From Chloroflexota bacterium (GTDB lineage: Bacteria > Chloroflexota > Dehalococcoidia > Lucifugimonadales > UBA3495): 64,000 nt of DNA. The notes under the pieces are model-generated. The model worked only from the letters and a program-made list of their open reading frames with translations, ran no database searches and was not told where the DNA came from. Positions within the stretch are counted from its first letter, which is position 1; every line of letters starts with the position of its first letter. The stretch is from the NCBI GenBank assembly GCA_028873965.1, contig JAPPMU010000015.1:138468-202467 (forward strand), written 5' to 3'. Positions 47,296 through 56,004 of the stretch are shown piece after piece. A program made the translations under genes and the position numbers.

Positions 47296-47763
47296 TTAGC
47301 CGTTGCAAAGATCAGTACGACGGAGCAATTGTCGGTGAGTGCGGCGCACGTCGGATCGTTCTATGGTTGTGTAAATTCGGCCTCTCGTTCCCTGAAGTAT
47401 GGCACTGTCCCCAAAGTCCTGCTGGAGGTCTCGGTCGTTGGTGAACAGTAAGCGAGCGCCGCTGATTCTGGCCAAAGCCAGGATATGAGGGTCATTGGAA
47501 CGTATGCCTTGTGAACCCATCTCGTCAGTCTCTCTGTCAACCTGTGCGTCGTCGATTTGCCTGGCCCTGCCGAATTGAACCGCGGTCTCCAGCCATAATT
47601 GAAACCGCCGATACTCGCCAAGCTCTCGTCTGAGATGACCACCTACAACCAACACGCCGCGCCCGCTGTCAAGCCAGTCAAGGAAAAGTTTCCCCGCCGG
47701 TGTTTGGGTATTATGAGTACCAAACACTTCATGCCTGACGTTATTGTCAACGATGGCGCACAC
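47296..47763 (-). CDS. PIN-domain nuclease-like protein paired with ATPase
   Basis: 155 residues from a GTG three bases after the stop of the ATPase gene. PIN-like layout: Asp6 in CAIVDNNV, a Glu in LRRELGEY near 48, Asp91 in SNDPHILALARISG and Asp110 in LLFTNDRDLQQDF, giving the acidic cluster that binds metal for RNA cleavage. No antitoxin of the usual small type is beside it. The partner is the upstream AAA ATPase, and the two look like an operon. The C-terminal 35 residues are basic. Confidence 0.82.
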   Translation of the reverse strand: MCAIVDNNVRHEVFGTHNTQTPAGKLFLDWLDSGRGVLVVGGHLRRELGEYRRFQLWLETAVQFGRARQIDDAQVDRETDEMGSQGIRSNDPHILALARISGARLLFTNDRDLQQDFGDSAILQGTRGRIYTTIERSDVRRTHRQLLRRTDLCNG

Positions 47764-47766
47764 TGC

Positions 47767-49056
47767 TCACAATCCAATTGAGCGGCGGGTCTCGGCCATA
47801 AAGAATTTGCCATATGAGAGAGGCGCGTCCAGCACGTTGCCGGCTTGGTCAATCCGAATGGAATGAATCTTCACGTCCAAATCCCCCGGCTCGAAGTACA
47901 GTATCGAAACATCTTCCGGGTTCAACCTGGTAGTCCCGTCCCGCACGTCCATCCGCACCCGGTCGATGATGTAGTCGCTGTGCGTCTCCACCACCAACTG
48001 CCGCCCGCCGGCAGCAACTTCGCAGAAAAACGTGCCCAACGCCGCCTGCACCTGCGGGTGCAAATGAACCTCCGGCTGCTGAAGCAGCAACATTCCAGCG
48101 GCATCCGGACGCAGCATTTCTACCAGCACTGGCAGCGCTTGGCTAACGCCATAGCCAACGTCGATCAGGTTGCGCCACGGCCCTTTGCGCCGCTTGCCGA
48201 ACTTGCGAATCTGTATCTGGAACGGGTCCCCGTCCGATTTGCCGAATGACCTTACCGATATTTCATCAAACAACCCGGAGGTTTGCCCGAAACCCTCCAA
48301 CCCGCCTTTGAGCAATTGCCATTCGTCTGCGCGCCTGCGCGACACATTCGCCAGATAGCTCGGGATGGAATCTCCCTCGGCATCGTGCGCCAATAACATC
48401 GGATCATAGGTCCGCCGGGGGCGAGACCGGACTGGCGCACCGGCGAAAGGGCGTGGGAGGACCATTTTCGGGACTCTCATGCCGACAAGGAAACGTCGCA
48501 AATTGTCGTCATCATCGCCGAACACGACGGGTGGCAGTCTGTCCAGGAATTCCAACGATACTAAACCGTCGCTCTGATGCATCACCATTTCCTTGCCGAC
48601 GTCTTGCCAGACGCCCTGCCCGATCCGAAAACGGGAACGTTCACCATCGCGCGATTTCGTCGCAGACAGCTCCAAACTGACGTTGCCGTCGCTATAGGCT
48701 CGAACGATTGGAAATGGCGCAGTTTGCCAGCTTGCAAATGTGGCAGTAAACCGCAACATCTCGTCGCTCGTCGCAAACGGCGGACAGAGCTCAAACCTGC
48801 CTGAGAAGTGTTGTGCCGCTGAGTTCCGACCTGCCTTTTGATGCACAATATCCTCAAACGACCCCAGATCAAACGGCTCCTCCCGAAAATTCGGCACCAC
48901 CTCCCGAAACGCCACGTCCCACAGCGCCCGTATTAGCGCCAGGAATGACGTCTTGCCGGTGCTGTTTGGCCCCACCAGCAGCGTCAGCGGCGCCAGCCGC
49001 GCCGTTTGCTCCTCGCTCCCAAAGCAGCGGTAGTTTTGCAGCGTGATGCTGTCCAT
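47767..49056 (-). CDS. AAA/SMC-like ATPase with DUF3696-type C-terminus
   Basis: 429 residues from the ATG at 49056; longer frames are unsupported. Walker A GPNSTGKT is at 29-36 in an OLD/RecF-like N-terminus (ITLQNYRCFG). The signature region VSQALPVLVEML and Walker B LLLQQPEVHLHPQVQ are near 325-350, with Gln where Glu is commoner before the QPE, and a switch His in VVETHSDYIIDRVR. The end ILYFEPGDLDVKIHSIRID resembles DUF3696. ATPases of this kind sit in several phage-defence systems next to nucleases, here with a PIN protein. Confidence 0.85.
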   Translation of the reverse strand: MDSITLQNYRCFGSEEQTARLAPLTLLVGPNSTGKTSFLALIRALWDVAFREVVPNFREEPFDLGSFEDIVHQKAGRNSAAQHFSGRFELCPPFATSDEMLRFTATFASWQTAPFPIVRAYSDGNVSLELSATKSRDGERSRFRIGQGVWQDVGKEMVMHQSDGLVSLEFLDRLPPVVFGDDDDNLRRFLVGMRVPKMVLPRPFAGAPVRSRPRRTYDPMLLAHDAEGDSIPSYLANVSRRRADEWQLLKGGLEGFGQTSGLFDEISVRSFGKSDGDPFQIQIRKFGKRRKGPWRNLIDVGYGVSQALPVLVEMLRPDAAGMLLLQQPEVHLHPQVQAALGTFFCEVAAGGRQLVVETHSDYIIDRVRMDVRDGTTRLNPEDVSILYFEPGDLDVKIHSIRIDQAGNVLDAPLSYGKFFMAETRRSIGL

Positions 49057-49168
49057 GACCCAAGTGTAGCACCATCGTCCTAACGCCGTTTGACTCTCCC
49101 CAAACCCCGCCCGATAATGCCTGCATCCCGCACGAAGGCCGAGTTTCGGCGTCAGGCGATCCCCACCA

Positions 49169-50557
49169 ATGACCCTGTCCAGCCAGCCCCCGTACCTGCC
49201 TTTGCCCGCCGGCGAAATCGGCCTGCTCACCGATCTCTACGAGCTGACCATGGCGCAGTCCTATTTCGCCGAGGGCATCTCCGGCGAGGCCACGTTCAGC
49301 CTGTACGTGCGCGAATACCCGCCGGACCGGGGCTACCTCGTCGCCGCCGGTATCGACGACGCCCTGGATTGCCTGGAAGCCCTCTCCTTCGACACCGACA
49401 GCATCGACTATCTCCGCAGCACTGGAATCTTCACGGCGGACTTCCTCGAATACCTCCGCGACTTCCGTTTCACCGGCAGCGTCCGCGCCATGCCCGAGGG
49501 CAGCCTGTTCTTCACCCACGAGCCGGTGCTGGAGGTGACAGGCCCGATCATCGCCGCCCAGCTTGCCGAAACCATCGTCATGAACCAAGTTCAGTACCAG
49601 ACCCTACTGGCCACCAAGTCCGCCCGCTGCGTTCAGGCCGCCCGGGGCCGGCCCATCGCCGATTTCGCCGCCCGTCGCACCCACGGAACCGAGGCCAGCC
49701 TCAAGATGGCCCGCGCCTCCTACATCGCCGGTTTCGGCGCAACCAGCAACGTCCTCGCCGCCCGCCGCTACGGCATACCGCCCACCGGCACCATGGCCCA
49801 CTCCTACATCACCAGCTTCGATAACGAAATCGACGCCTTCCGCGCCTACTCCCGTATGTTCCCCGACCGGAGCATCCTCCTGCTAGACACTTACGACACC
49901 ATCAGCGGCGCTCACGCCGCCGTCGCGGTCGCTCACGAGATGGAGCGCGACGGCCATCACCTCACCGGCGTCCGCCTCGACTCCGGCGACTTCGACGCCC
50001 TGAGCCGCCAGGTCCGCTCCATCCTCGACGACGCCGGTTTAGACTACGTTCGCATCGTAGCCAGCGGCGGCCTCGACGAGTACGAAATAGATCGCCTCGT
50101 CTCCGCAGGCGCGCCCATCGACATGTTCGGCGTCGGCACCCGCGTGGGCGTCTCCGCCGATGCCCCCTCCTGCGATATGGTTTACAAGATGGTCAGTTAC
50201 GACGGCCGGCCGGTGATGAAGCTCAGCGAAGGCAAGGCGTCCCTGCCCGCCGCCAAGCAGGTCTTCCGCCAATACGACCCGGAACGCATGATGTCGGCCG
50301 ACGTCATCGGCTTGTCCACCGAGGCCACCGCGCCGGGCGAACCGCAGCTATCCCTGGCGATGCAGGACGGCCGCCGCGTCGTCCCACCCAGTGCTATCAG
50401 CGACGCCCGCCAGCGCGTCTCGGACGATCTGTCACGGCTGCCCGACACGTACCGACGCCTACGCCGACCGGACCATTTTCCCGTATCAATCAGCGAGGAT
50501 CTCCAGCGCTTGGAGTCCCAAATCCGCGGCCGGTTGAGCGCCGCCCTCTCCTCATAA
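49169..50557 (+). CDS. pncB: Nicotinate phosphoribosyltransferase
   Basis: 462 residues. NAD salvage enzyme making nicotinate mononucleotide from nicotinate and PRPP. Marks are TDLYELTMAQSYF (22-34), FSLYVREYPPDRGYLVAAG, DFAARRTHGTEA near 165 with the phospho-accepting His, TMAHSYI, LLLDTYDT and VRLDSGDFDAL. Length and order fit the bacterial NAPRTase family. It lies 112 bp from the divergent ATPase gene and 22 bp before etfBA. Confidence 0.95.
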   Translation: MTLSSQPPYLPLPAGEIGLLTDLYELTMAQSYFAEGISGEATFSLYVREYPPDRGYLVAAGIDDALDCLEALSFDTDSIDYLRSTGIFTADFLEYLRDFRFTGSVRAMPEGSLFFTHEPVLEVTGPIIAAQLAETIVMNQVQYQTLLATKSARCVQAARGRPIADFAARRTHGTEASLKMARASYIAGFGATSNVLAARRYGIPPTGTMAHSYITSFDNEIDAFRAYSRMFPDRSILLLDTYDTISGAHAAVAVAHEMERDGHHLTGVRLDSGDFDALSRQVRSILDDAGLDYVRIVASGGLDEYEIDRLVSAGAPIDMFGVGTRVGVSADAPSCDMVYKMVSYDGRPVMKLSEGKASLPAAKQVFRQYDPERMMSADVIGLSTEATAPGEPQLSLAMQDGRRVVPPSAISDARQRVSDDLSRLPDTYRRLRRPDHFPVSISEDLQRLESQIRGRLSAALSS

Positions 50558-50579
50558 TCCACCAAGGAGCCCAAGTCCG

Positions 50580-52427
50580 ATGAAAATCGCGGTCTGCGTC
50601 AAGTTCGTTCCCGTGGTGTCCCGCATCGAGTTCGACTACGAGAACAAGGTAATCCAGCGCGAGGGCGTCCCGTCCGAGATCAACCCCTTCGACCTCCTCG
50701 GCATCAACATGGCCGTCGACCTCAAGGCCGACTCCGAGGACTCCGTAATCGCCCTGTCCATGGGCCCGCCCAACGCCGCCGAGGGCCTGACCCAGTGCTA
50801 TGCTCTGGGGGCCGACCGCGGCATTCTCCTCTCCGACCGTGCGCTGGCCGGCAGCGACACCCTCGCCACTGCCCAAGCCCTGGCGTTGGCGCTCCAGCGC
50901 GAGTCCCCCGACCTCATCGTGTGCGGACGCAACAGCAGCGATGCCGAGACCGGCCAGGTGGGACCCGAGGTTGCCGAGCTGATGGGCCTGCCCCACGTCA
51001 GCAACGTCCGCAAGTTGGACGTGGACCGCGCTGGAAATCGCATCGTCGCGGAGCGCGCCACCGACGAGGGTTACCAGGTTATCGAGTGCCCCCTGCCCGC
51101 CGTGGTCTGCGTCACCGAAGGCGCCGGCCAGGAACGCTATCCCGGCCGCGACGAAATGACCGACGCCCAAGAGCGCACCATCGAGCAGATCACCTGCGCC
51201 GACCTCACCGATGACCTCTCCCTGTTCGGCCTCGACGGATCTCCCACTTGGGTCGAGGACATCCGCCTCGTCGAACCCGACCGCCTCGCCGTGGTGATCC
51301 GCGACGAGACCCCGGAGGACGCCGCCCGCCAGGTCGCCGACATGCTCCGTGACCGGCTGACCGCACTGTCTGCCAATGCCGATTCCGGCTCCAGAGACGC
51401 CGCGCTGCCCCGTCACTCCGGCGGTGACCGCAGCATCTGGGTGGTCGCCGAATTGGCCGCCGACGGCGTGCGCCAGGTCACCCTGGAGATGCTCGGCAAG
51501 GCTCGCGCCCTCACCCCCATCACCCAGAGCGAGGTGGTTGCCGTCGTGATCCAGGACGGCCCGCCATCAGCAGATGTAACCACCCAATTGGCTGAGGCCG
51601 GCGCGAACCGTATCCTTACCCTGGACACCACCGACTTGGGCGTCCTGTGCGGAAGAGGCGTTTCCCGCGCCCTCTCCGACGCCATCGGCGACAATCCGCC
51701 CTACGCCATCCTCTTCGCCGCCACTGCCGACGGGCGCGACCTGGCCGCCCGCATCGCCGCCCGCCGCCGGCTCGGCCTCACCGGCGACGCCATCGACCTC
51801 GAAATCAACGACGCCGGCCAGCTGGTCCAGCTCAAACCGGCCCTGGGCGGCAACGTCGTCGCTCCCATCCTGTCGAAGACCCTGCCCAACCTGGTCACCC
51901 TTCGCCCCGGCGTCCTGTCTCCCGGGACACCGGAACCAGGCGCAACCGCCGCCGTCGAAACCATCCCCGCGTCTCCCACCGACGACGTCGACGTCACCCT
52001 GGTCAGCGAGCACGTCTCCGAAGAGCACGGCGCGCTTGAACTCACGTCCGCCGAAGTCGTGGTCGGCCTGGGAATGGGCATCGGCGAGGAGAACGTCACC
52101 GCCGCCCAGCAACTGGCCTCGAGTATCGGCGCCTCCATCTGCACCACTCGCAACGTCGTGCACTCCGGCTGGCTGCCCCACCACATCCAGGTGGGCATCA
52201 GCGGTCGCACCATCGCGCCGCAGGTCTATCTGGCCGTCGGCATCCGCGGCGCGTTCAACCACACCGTCGGTATCCAGAAGGCCGGCGTGATTCTCGCCAT
52301 CAATCGCAACCACCGCGCCGCCATCTTCCGCGCCGCAGACTACGGCATCGTCGGCGACTGGAACGAATACCTGCCTCCCCTCGTCGAAGCCATCCGCCCC
52401 GTCCTCGCCGAGCACGGCCTGGCGTAA
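50580..52427 (+). CDS. Fused electron transfer flavoprotein, beta-alpha (EtfBA)
   Basis: 615 residues. The first 260 are a full beta subunit (KIAVCVKFVPV, INPFDLLGINMAVDLK, CGRNSSDAETGQVGPEVAELM). After a short linker with Gly/Arg, residues about 285-615 form the alpha subunit (WVVAELAADGVRQVTLEMLGKA, VVVGLGMGIGEENVTAAQQLA, VGISGRTIAPQVYLAVGI, FRAADYGIVGDW), with the FAD-binding GISGRTIAPQ motif. ETFs pass electrons from dehydrogenases to quinone or other acceptors. Fusion of the two chains in beta-alpha order is unusual for well-studied bacteria. Dehydrogenase partners are not in the window. Confidence 0.95.
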   Translation: MKIAVCVKFVPVVSRIEFDYENKVIQREGVPSEINPFDLLGINMAVDLKADSEDSVIALSMGPPNAAEGLTQCYALGADRGILLSDRALAGSDTLATAQALALALQRESPDLIVCGRNSSDAETGQVGPEVAELMGLPHVSNVRKLDVDRAGNRIVAERATDEGYQVIECPLPAVVCVTEGAGQERYPGRDEMTDAQERTIEQITCADLTDDLSLFGLDGSPTWVEDIRLVEPDRLAVVIRDETPEDAARQVADMLRDRLTALSANADSGSRDAALPRHSGGDRSIWVVAELAADGVRQVTLEMLGKARALTPITQSEVVAVVIQDGPPSADVTTQLAEAGANRILTLDTTDLGVLCGRGVSRALSDAIGDNPPYAILFAATADGRDLAARIAARRRLGLTGDAIDLEINDAGQLVQLKPALGGNVVAPILSKTLPNLVTLRPGVLSPGTPEPGATAAVETIPASPTDDVDVTLVSEHVSEEHGALELTSAEVVVGLGMGIGEENVTAAQQLASSIGASICTTRNVVHSGWLPHHIQVGISGRTIAPQVYLAVGIRGAFNHTVGIQKAGVILAINRNHRAAIFRAADYGIVGDWNEYLPPLVEAIRPVLAEHGLA

Positions 52428-52453
52428 CCCGGGGCTGGCCAGTATCGAAAGAC

Positions 52454-52459
52454 TATAAT
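52454..52459 (+). promoter_or_regulatory. Consensus -10 box
   Basis: TATAAT, a perfect match, stands 30 bp before the ATG at 52489. No -35 hexamer is visible 16-18 bp upstream, so an activator or sequence-relaxed promoter may be involved. Confidence 0.45.
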
Positions 52460-52488
52460 GGTAGCAATCCCCCTTGAGGCCACTGGCT

Positions 52489-53193
52489 ATGACAACGGAA
52501 CCGCAGCTTGACCCCGAATCCCTGGTGGCTCGAATGATGGCCGAGTTGCAGGCTAACCCCGCTGCCAGGGAGCTCCTGCTGCGCTCTGTCTTGACGCAGG
52601 AGTTCCTCGGCTTGCCAGCGCGCATGGAAGCTGTGGAGGACCGCCTGGAGCGCGTGGAGAAGCGGCTGGAGAGTGTCGAAGACCGGTTAACTCGCTTGGA
52701 GGAGGCCGTCACCCAGTTGGTTGAAACCGTCCGGCAGTTGGCCATCGATGTCGGCTATCTACGTGGCGTGGCGCTGGAATCGAAACTGCATCGCAGCGTG
52801 CGTTCACGAGTCAGCCAGGCCTTGGGGCTACGGCGCGCCCAGATAATGCAAAGCGAGCTGCTGGAGCCCGTGCCGGAACTGGTGCAAAGGATGGATACGG
52901 CCTTGGCCGACGGGTTGATCACCGACGATCAGGATAGCCGAGTGGAAGCCACCGACGTCATACTGCGAGCCGAACGCAAGGACGGTCCGGAGCAACTTTG
53001 GGTCGCCATAGAAGCATCCAGCAGCATCCACCAGCGTGACATTCAGCGGGCCCGGGAGAGCGCAGATATTCTGGCCCTCACGTTTGAAGAGCCGGCCGAA
53101 GCCGCGGTTGTCGGGCATCGCATCAGCGACATGGACTCCGAACGCGCCGGCGACGCCCGTGTCCACGTCCTGATCGTACCCCCTGTCTTGTGA
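52489..53193 (+). CDS. Coiled-coil protein with nuclease-like C-terminal domain
   Basis: 234 residues from the ATG at 52489. Residues 45-95 are a regular heptad coiled coil (MEAVEDRLERVEKRLESVED, then RLTRLEEAVTQLVETVRQL). The C-terminal 130 residues have a PD-(D/E)xK-like pattern: DSRVEATDVILRAERKDG, then LWVAIEASSSIHQRDIQRA, where acidic and Ser/His residues could form a nuclease core. Similar proteins are common in cyanobacteria and Chloroflexota as DUF3782-like or Uma2-like nucleases of unknown role. It has its own TATAAT box and stands alone. Confidence 0.6.
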   Translation: MTTEPQLDPESLVARMMAELQANPAARELLLRSVLTQEFLGLPARMEAVEDRLERVEKRLESVEDRLTRLEEAVTQLVETVRQLAIDVGYLRGVALESKLHRSVRSRVSQALGLRRAQIMQSELLEPVPELVQRMDTALADGLITDDQDSRVEATDVILRAERKDGPEQLWVAIEASSSIHQRDIQRARESADILALTFEEPAEAAVVGHRISDMDSERAGDARVHVLIVPPVL

Positions 53194-53275
53194 CACCTAT
53201 TCCGCCCGATTGACCGGCGCTTGACCCCGGTCATCTCCCGCCGCGCTCCGTGCGCATGGCGTACAATCAACCGCC

Positions 53276-54730
53276 ATGCGCGCCCAGTCCGACACCAACG
53301 CGCCGGCGATGCCCGGTCGGATCACGTGGCGCACCCTCCTGCTGGCATCCGCTGCCGCCCTGGGGATGGTCCTGGCATCCCTGGACTTCGCGGTAAACGT
53401 CGGCCTGCCGGCCATGCGCGACGCCTTCAATACCGACCTCGCCTCTGTCCAATGGGTGATCGTCGTGTTCATCGCCACCCGCGCCGGTCTCGCCCTGGGG
53501 GCCGGGGCTTTCGCCGACCGTTTCGGGCTCAGACTGGTCTACCTTTTCGGCACGACAACCTACGTAGTGTCCATGGTTTGCCTGTCCCTGTCTCCCACCC
53601 TGGAGGTGCTGGTCGGTTTCCGCGTCCTCCAGGCTCTGGGAACCGGGTGCCTCTACAGCACCGCACCGGCCATCGCCGCGTCGGTCTTCCCCGAGCATCG
53701 CCGCGGCCTCTCCATGGGGTTCACCTCCGCCAGTCTGGCTCTCGGCATGGTCACCTCCACCCTGGGCGCCGGCCCGCTGATCCAACTGTTCGACTGGCCT
53801 GCCGTGTTCGCCGGTCGCCTGCCCCTGGCCGGCCTGGCCCTGCTTATCGGGCTGTTTTCCATACCCCGGTCCCTCGGAAACCAACCGACTGATGATGCAG
53901 AGAAGCCCCGGTTCGACTTGCCCGGTTCCGCCCTCGTCCTTTCCCTGTTGCTGTGTCTTATGATCGGCCTGCGCCTCGGCCAGGCCATCGGGTGGACTTC
54001 CATACCCGTGCTGGCCCTTCTCGCGGCATCACCCCCGATCCTTGTTGCCCTGATCCGCGTCGAGCGCTCCGCCGCATCGCCGGTTCTGCCCGGCGCCCTG
54101 GTCCGGTTGTCCGGCTTCCAGACCGCCGTGGGCGCCATGTTTCTGGGCCACTTTTCGCAGTTCGTCATCTGGTTCATCTTCCCGTTCTACATCACCGACG
54201 CCCTGGGCCGCGGCCCGGTGACCCTGGGCATCATGCTGGCCGTGATGTCGACCTCTAATATCCTGTCCTCTCCCATCGGCGGCTGGCTCTGCGACCGCTG
54301 GGGCGTGCGTCCCGTCGGCGCTGCCGGCCTGCTGACGTCCGCCTTCGGCCTCTTCGCCATGTCGATGTTGGACGGTAACTCCGCCGTCTGGCACCCCGCC
54401 GTCGGGATCGCAGTGGTGGGTCTCGGCGTGGGCTGGTACCAGTCGGCCGCCTACGCGCTGATGCTGGGCACCGTTCCGGCGGAGCGTTACGGCACCGCGT
54501 CGGGGGCGATGTCCCTCGCCCAGGCCTCCGGAACCGTCCTCTGCGTCGCCATCGTCGGCGCCGTCTTCTCCGCCCTCAGCGACCTGTACGCCGCCAGCAT
54601 CCCGGCCGATGCCGCTTTTCTGCTGGCCTACCGCGACGTCTTCCGTATCGGCGCGATAACCGCCGCCGTCGCCGCCATCACATTTGCCCTGCGCGCCCGC
54701 CAGCCCAGAATAACTTCTCGATCGCCGTGA
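53276..54730 (+). CDS. MFS transporter, DHA2-like (14 TM)
   Basis: 484 residues with about 13-14 hydrophobic helices. The first helix motif LDFAVNVGLPAMRDAFNTDLASVQWVIV is close to the LDxTIVNVALP signature of the EmrB/QacA branch. Motif A is GAFADRFGLRLVY, and motif C-like GFTSASLALGMVTSTLGAGP follows. Such proteins export drugs or metabolites by proton antiport. The substrate is unknown. No regulator is adjacent, and it converges with the AprB-like gene across a terminator. Confidence 0.85.
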   Translation: MRAQSDTNAPAMPGRITWRTLLLASAAALGMVLASLDFAVNVGLPAMRDAFNTDLASVQWVIVVFIATRAGLALGAGAFADRFGLRLVYLFGTTTYVVSMVCLSLSPTLEVLVGFRVLQALGTGCLYSTAPAIAASVFPEHRRGLSMGFTSASLALGMVTSTLGAGPLIQLFDWPAVFAGRLPLAGLALLIGLFSIPRSLGNQPTDDAEKPRFDLPGSALVLSLLLCLMIGLRLGQAIGWTSIPVLALLAASPPILVALIRVERSAASPVLPGALVRLSGFQTAVGAMFLGHFSQFVIWFIFPFYITDALGRGPVTLGIMLAVMSTSNILSSPIGGWLCDRWGVRPVGAAGLLTSAFGLFAMSMLDGNSAVWHPAVGIAVVGLGVGWYQSAAYALMLGTVPAERYGTASGAMSLAQASGTVLCVAIVGAVFSALSDLYAASIPADAAFLLAYRDVFRIGAITAAVAAITFALRARQPRITSRSP

Positions 54731-54825
54731 AGATCAGAGCCGGCAGTTTTTAGCCATAACGTATTGCCCTTTGCGTATATCGCAGCCCCGACAACATCGG
54801 AAATCACCCGCGATTGGTTAGCGAT

Positions 54826-54860
54826 AAAAACGAGCCGGTTCCCCGTAAGGAAACCGGCTG
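54826..54860 (-). terminator. Intrinsic terminator of the AprB-like gene
   Basis: Minus strand arms AGCCGGTTTCC and GGAACCGGCT (54833-54860) are followed by CGTTTTTA. It stands about 40 bp after the AprB stop in the convergent gap 54731-54899, which otherwise holds no gene. Confidence 0.8.
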
Positions 54861-54899
54861 CAACGCTCTTGAGGCTGATCGTTCGCGCGTGTGGAACCG

Positions 54900-55340
54900 C
54901 TATGCGCTTTCCTCAGGCAGCATCAGGTAGTGCGGCTCGCCGAACAGCGCCTGCGTGCGCAGCGCGTCCGCGTCCGCCGGACCCACGGTGGCATACGGGT
55001 CGATGCTCCCCCACGGCGTCGAGCGCGACGCGAACCGGAAGTGCTCCGTCCGACCGTCGCGGAACGTGACGTCCCACACGATGTCTTGCCCCTCGTAATG
55101 CGGCTGCACCTCCGCGCCCAGCGGCACGAAGTCCGCGTAGCCGCGAACGTGTATCGCGTTTTCGGGGCAGAGCTTCACGCAGGCGTAGCACTCGGAGCAC
55201 ATGTCAGGCTCCTGGTTGCTGCCCTTGTTCACCATGCCGTCCAGGACCATCAGGTCGTTGGGACAGATATAGACGCACTGCGGCCCGCCATGCACGCCGG
55301 CGCAGGCGTTACAGGCGGACGGATCGACATACGTAGGCAC
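54900..55340 (-). CDS. aprB: Adenylylsulfate reductase beta-subunit-like protein (AprB)
   Basis: 146 residues from a GTG with GAGGAG eight bases upstream. It matches AprB from end to end: two [4Fe-4S] motifs (C10, C13, C22, C26 and C48, C51, C54, C58), YICPNDLM, EPDMC, AIHVRGYADF and the TPWGSIDPY strand of the C-terminal beta hairpin. AprB carries electrons to AprA in dissimilatory sulfate reduction or sulfur oxidation. Here no aprA, sat or dsr gene is near, and the usual CWEC motif is CSEC, so the Trp thought to bridge the clusters is Ser. It may serve another flavoprotein. Confidence 0.82.
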   Translation of the reverse strand: MPTYVDPSACNACAGVHGGPQCVYICPNDLMVLDGMVNKGSNQEPDMCSECYACVKLCPENAIHVRGYADFVPLGAEVQPHYEGQDIVWDVTFRDGRTEHFRFASRSTPWGSIDPYATVGPADADALRTQALFGEPHYLMLPEESA

Positions 55341-55431
55341 TGAACACTCCTCATTTCGGGCGGCGCCAACCGCCCGGCGGCAAAAATCTGCCGCGCATTG
55401 TAGCATCAAACGCCGGGCAGCGTGGGATTGA

Positions 55432-56004
55432 TTATGCTGCCTGGATGCCGGTTTCTAGCCGTTCCGCCAGCGCGTCAAAGTCCTCCGGGCACTTCTGCCG
55501 GATCGCGCTGATATTCCGCGACGCCTCGTCGCCCAACGTCCTGCGCCCGCCGCCGGGGCTGTCAACAAAACCCCGCGCGGCAACGAGCGGCTCGAAATAC
55601 TGCTCCTTCACATGGACTTCCGCCCGAACCTCCGCCCATCGCCAATCTGAAGGCAGTTCCAGCCCGGCTAGGACCCAAGTCTCTATCTCTTCCCACGCAT
55701 TCTCAGCCAAGAATACTCGACCCGTGCCGAATTCCGCCTCGATTTGATCCAATCGCCGCCGTCGCCCCGTTTGACCGTCTCGGTCCACGCACAGCACATA
55801 GACGTCGTACATTCCCCTATTCGCGCTTAGAACCTCTGCGATGCGTTCCGATTTCAACGCTTCCCTGTCTCCACCGAGCAACGGGTCTTGACAAACCCTC
55901 ACCTTGGGCGAACTGTCCCCAATGCTGCGCAGCAGTCTCTCGAAGATCGGTTTCAACATGTACTGGTCTTTGCGAAAGTCCTCGGGAATGATCAGCACCT
56001 TCAC
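55432..56004 (-). CDS. TOPRIM-like (DUF4276-like) partner of ATPase
   Basis: 190 residues from a GTG that overlaps the ATPase stop (GTGA), with GGAGG six bases upstream. TOPRIM-like layout: Glu8 in LIIPEDFRKD, then DVYVLCVDRDGQ with Asp74 and Asp76, and ENAWEEIETWVLAG near 100-113. Such proteins (RloB/DUF4276/DUF4435 groups) occur next to AAA ATPases in anti-phage modules, where the pair acts as a sensor plus nuclease. The C-terminal part ends with a helical segment. Translational coupling supports a joint function. Confidence 0.8.
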   Translation of the reverse strand: MKVLIIPEDFRKDQYMLKPIFERLLRSIGDSSPKVRVCQDPLLGGDREALKSERIAEVLSANRGMYDVYVLCVDRDGQTGRRRRLDQIEAEFGTGRVFLAENAWEEIETWVLAGLELPSDWRWAEVRAEVHVKEQYFEPLVAARGFVDSPGGGRRTLGDEASRNISAIRQKCPEDFDALAERLETGIQAA

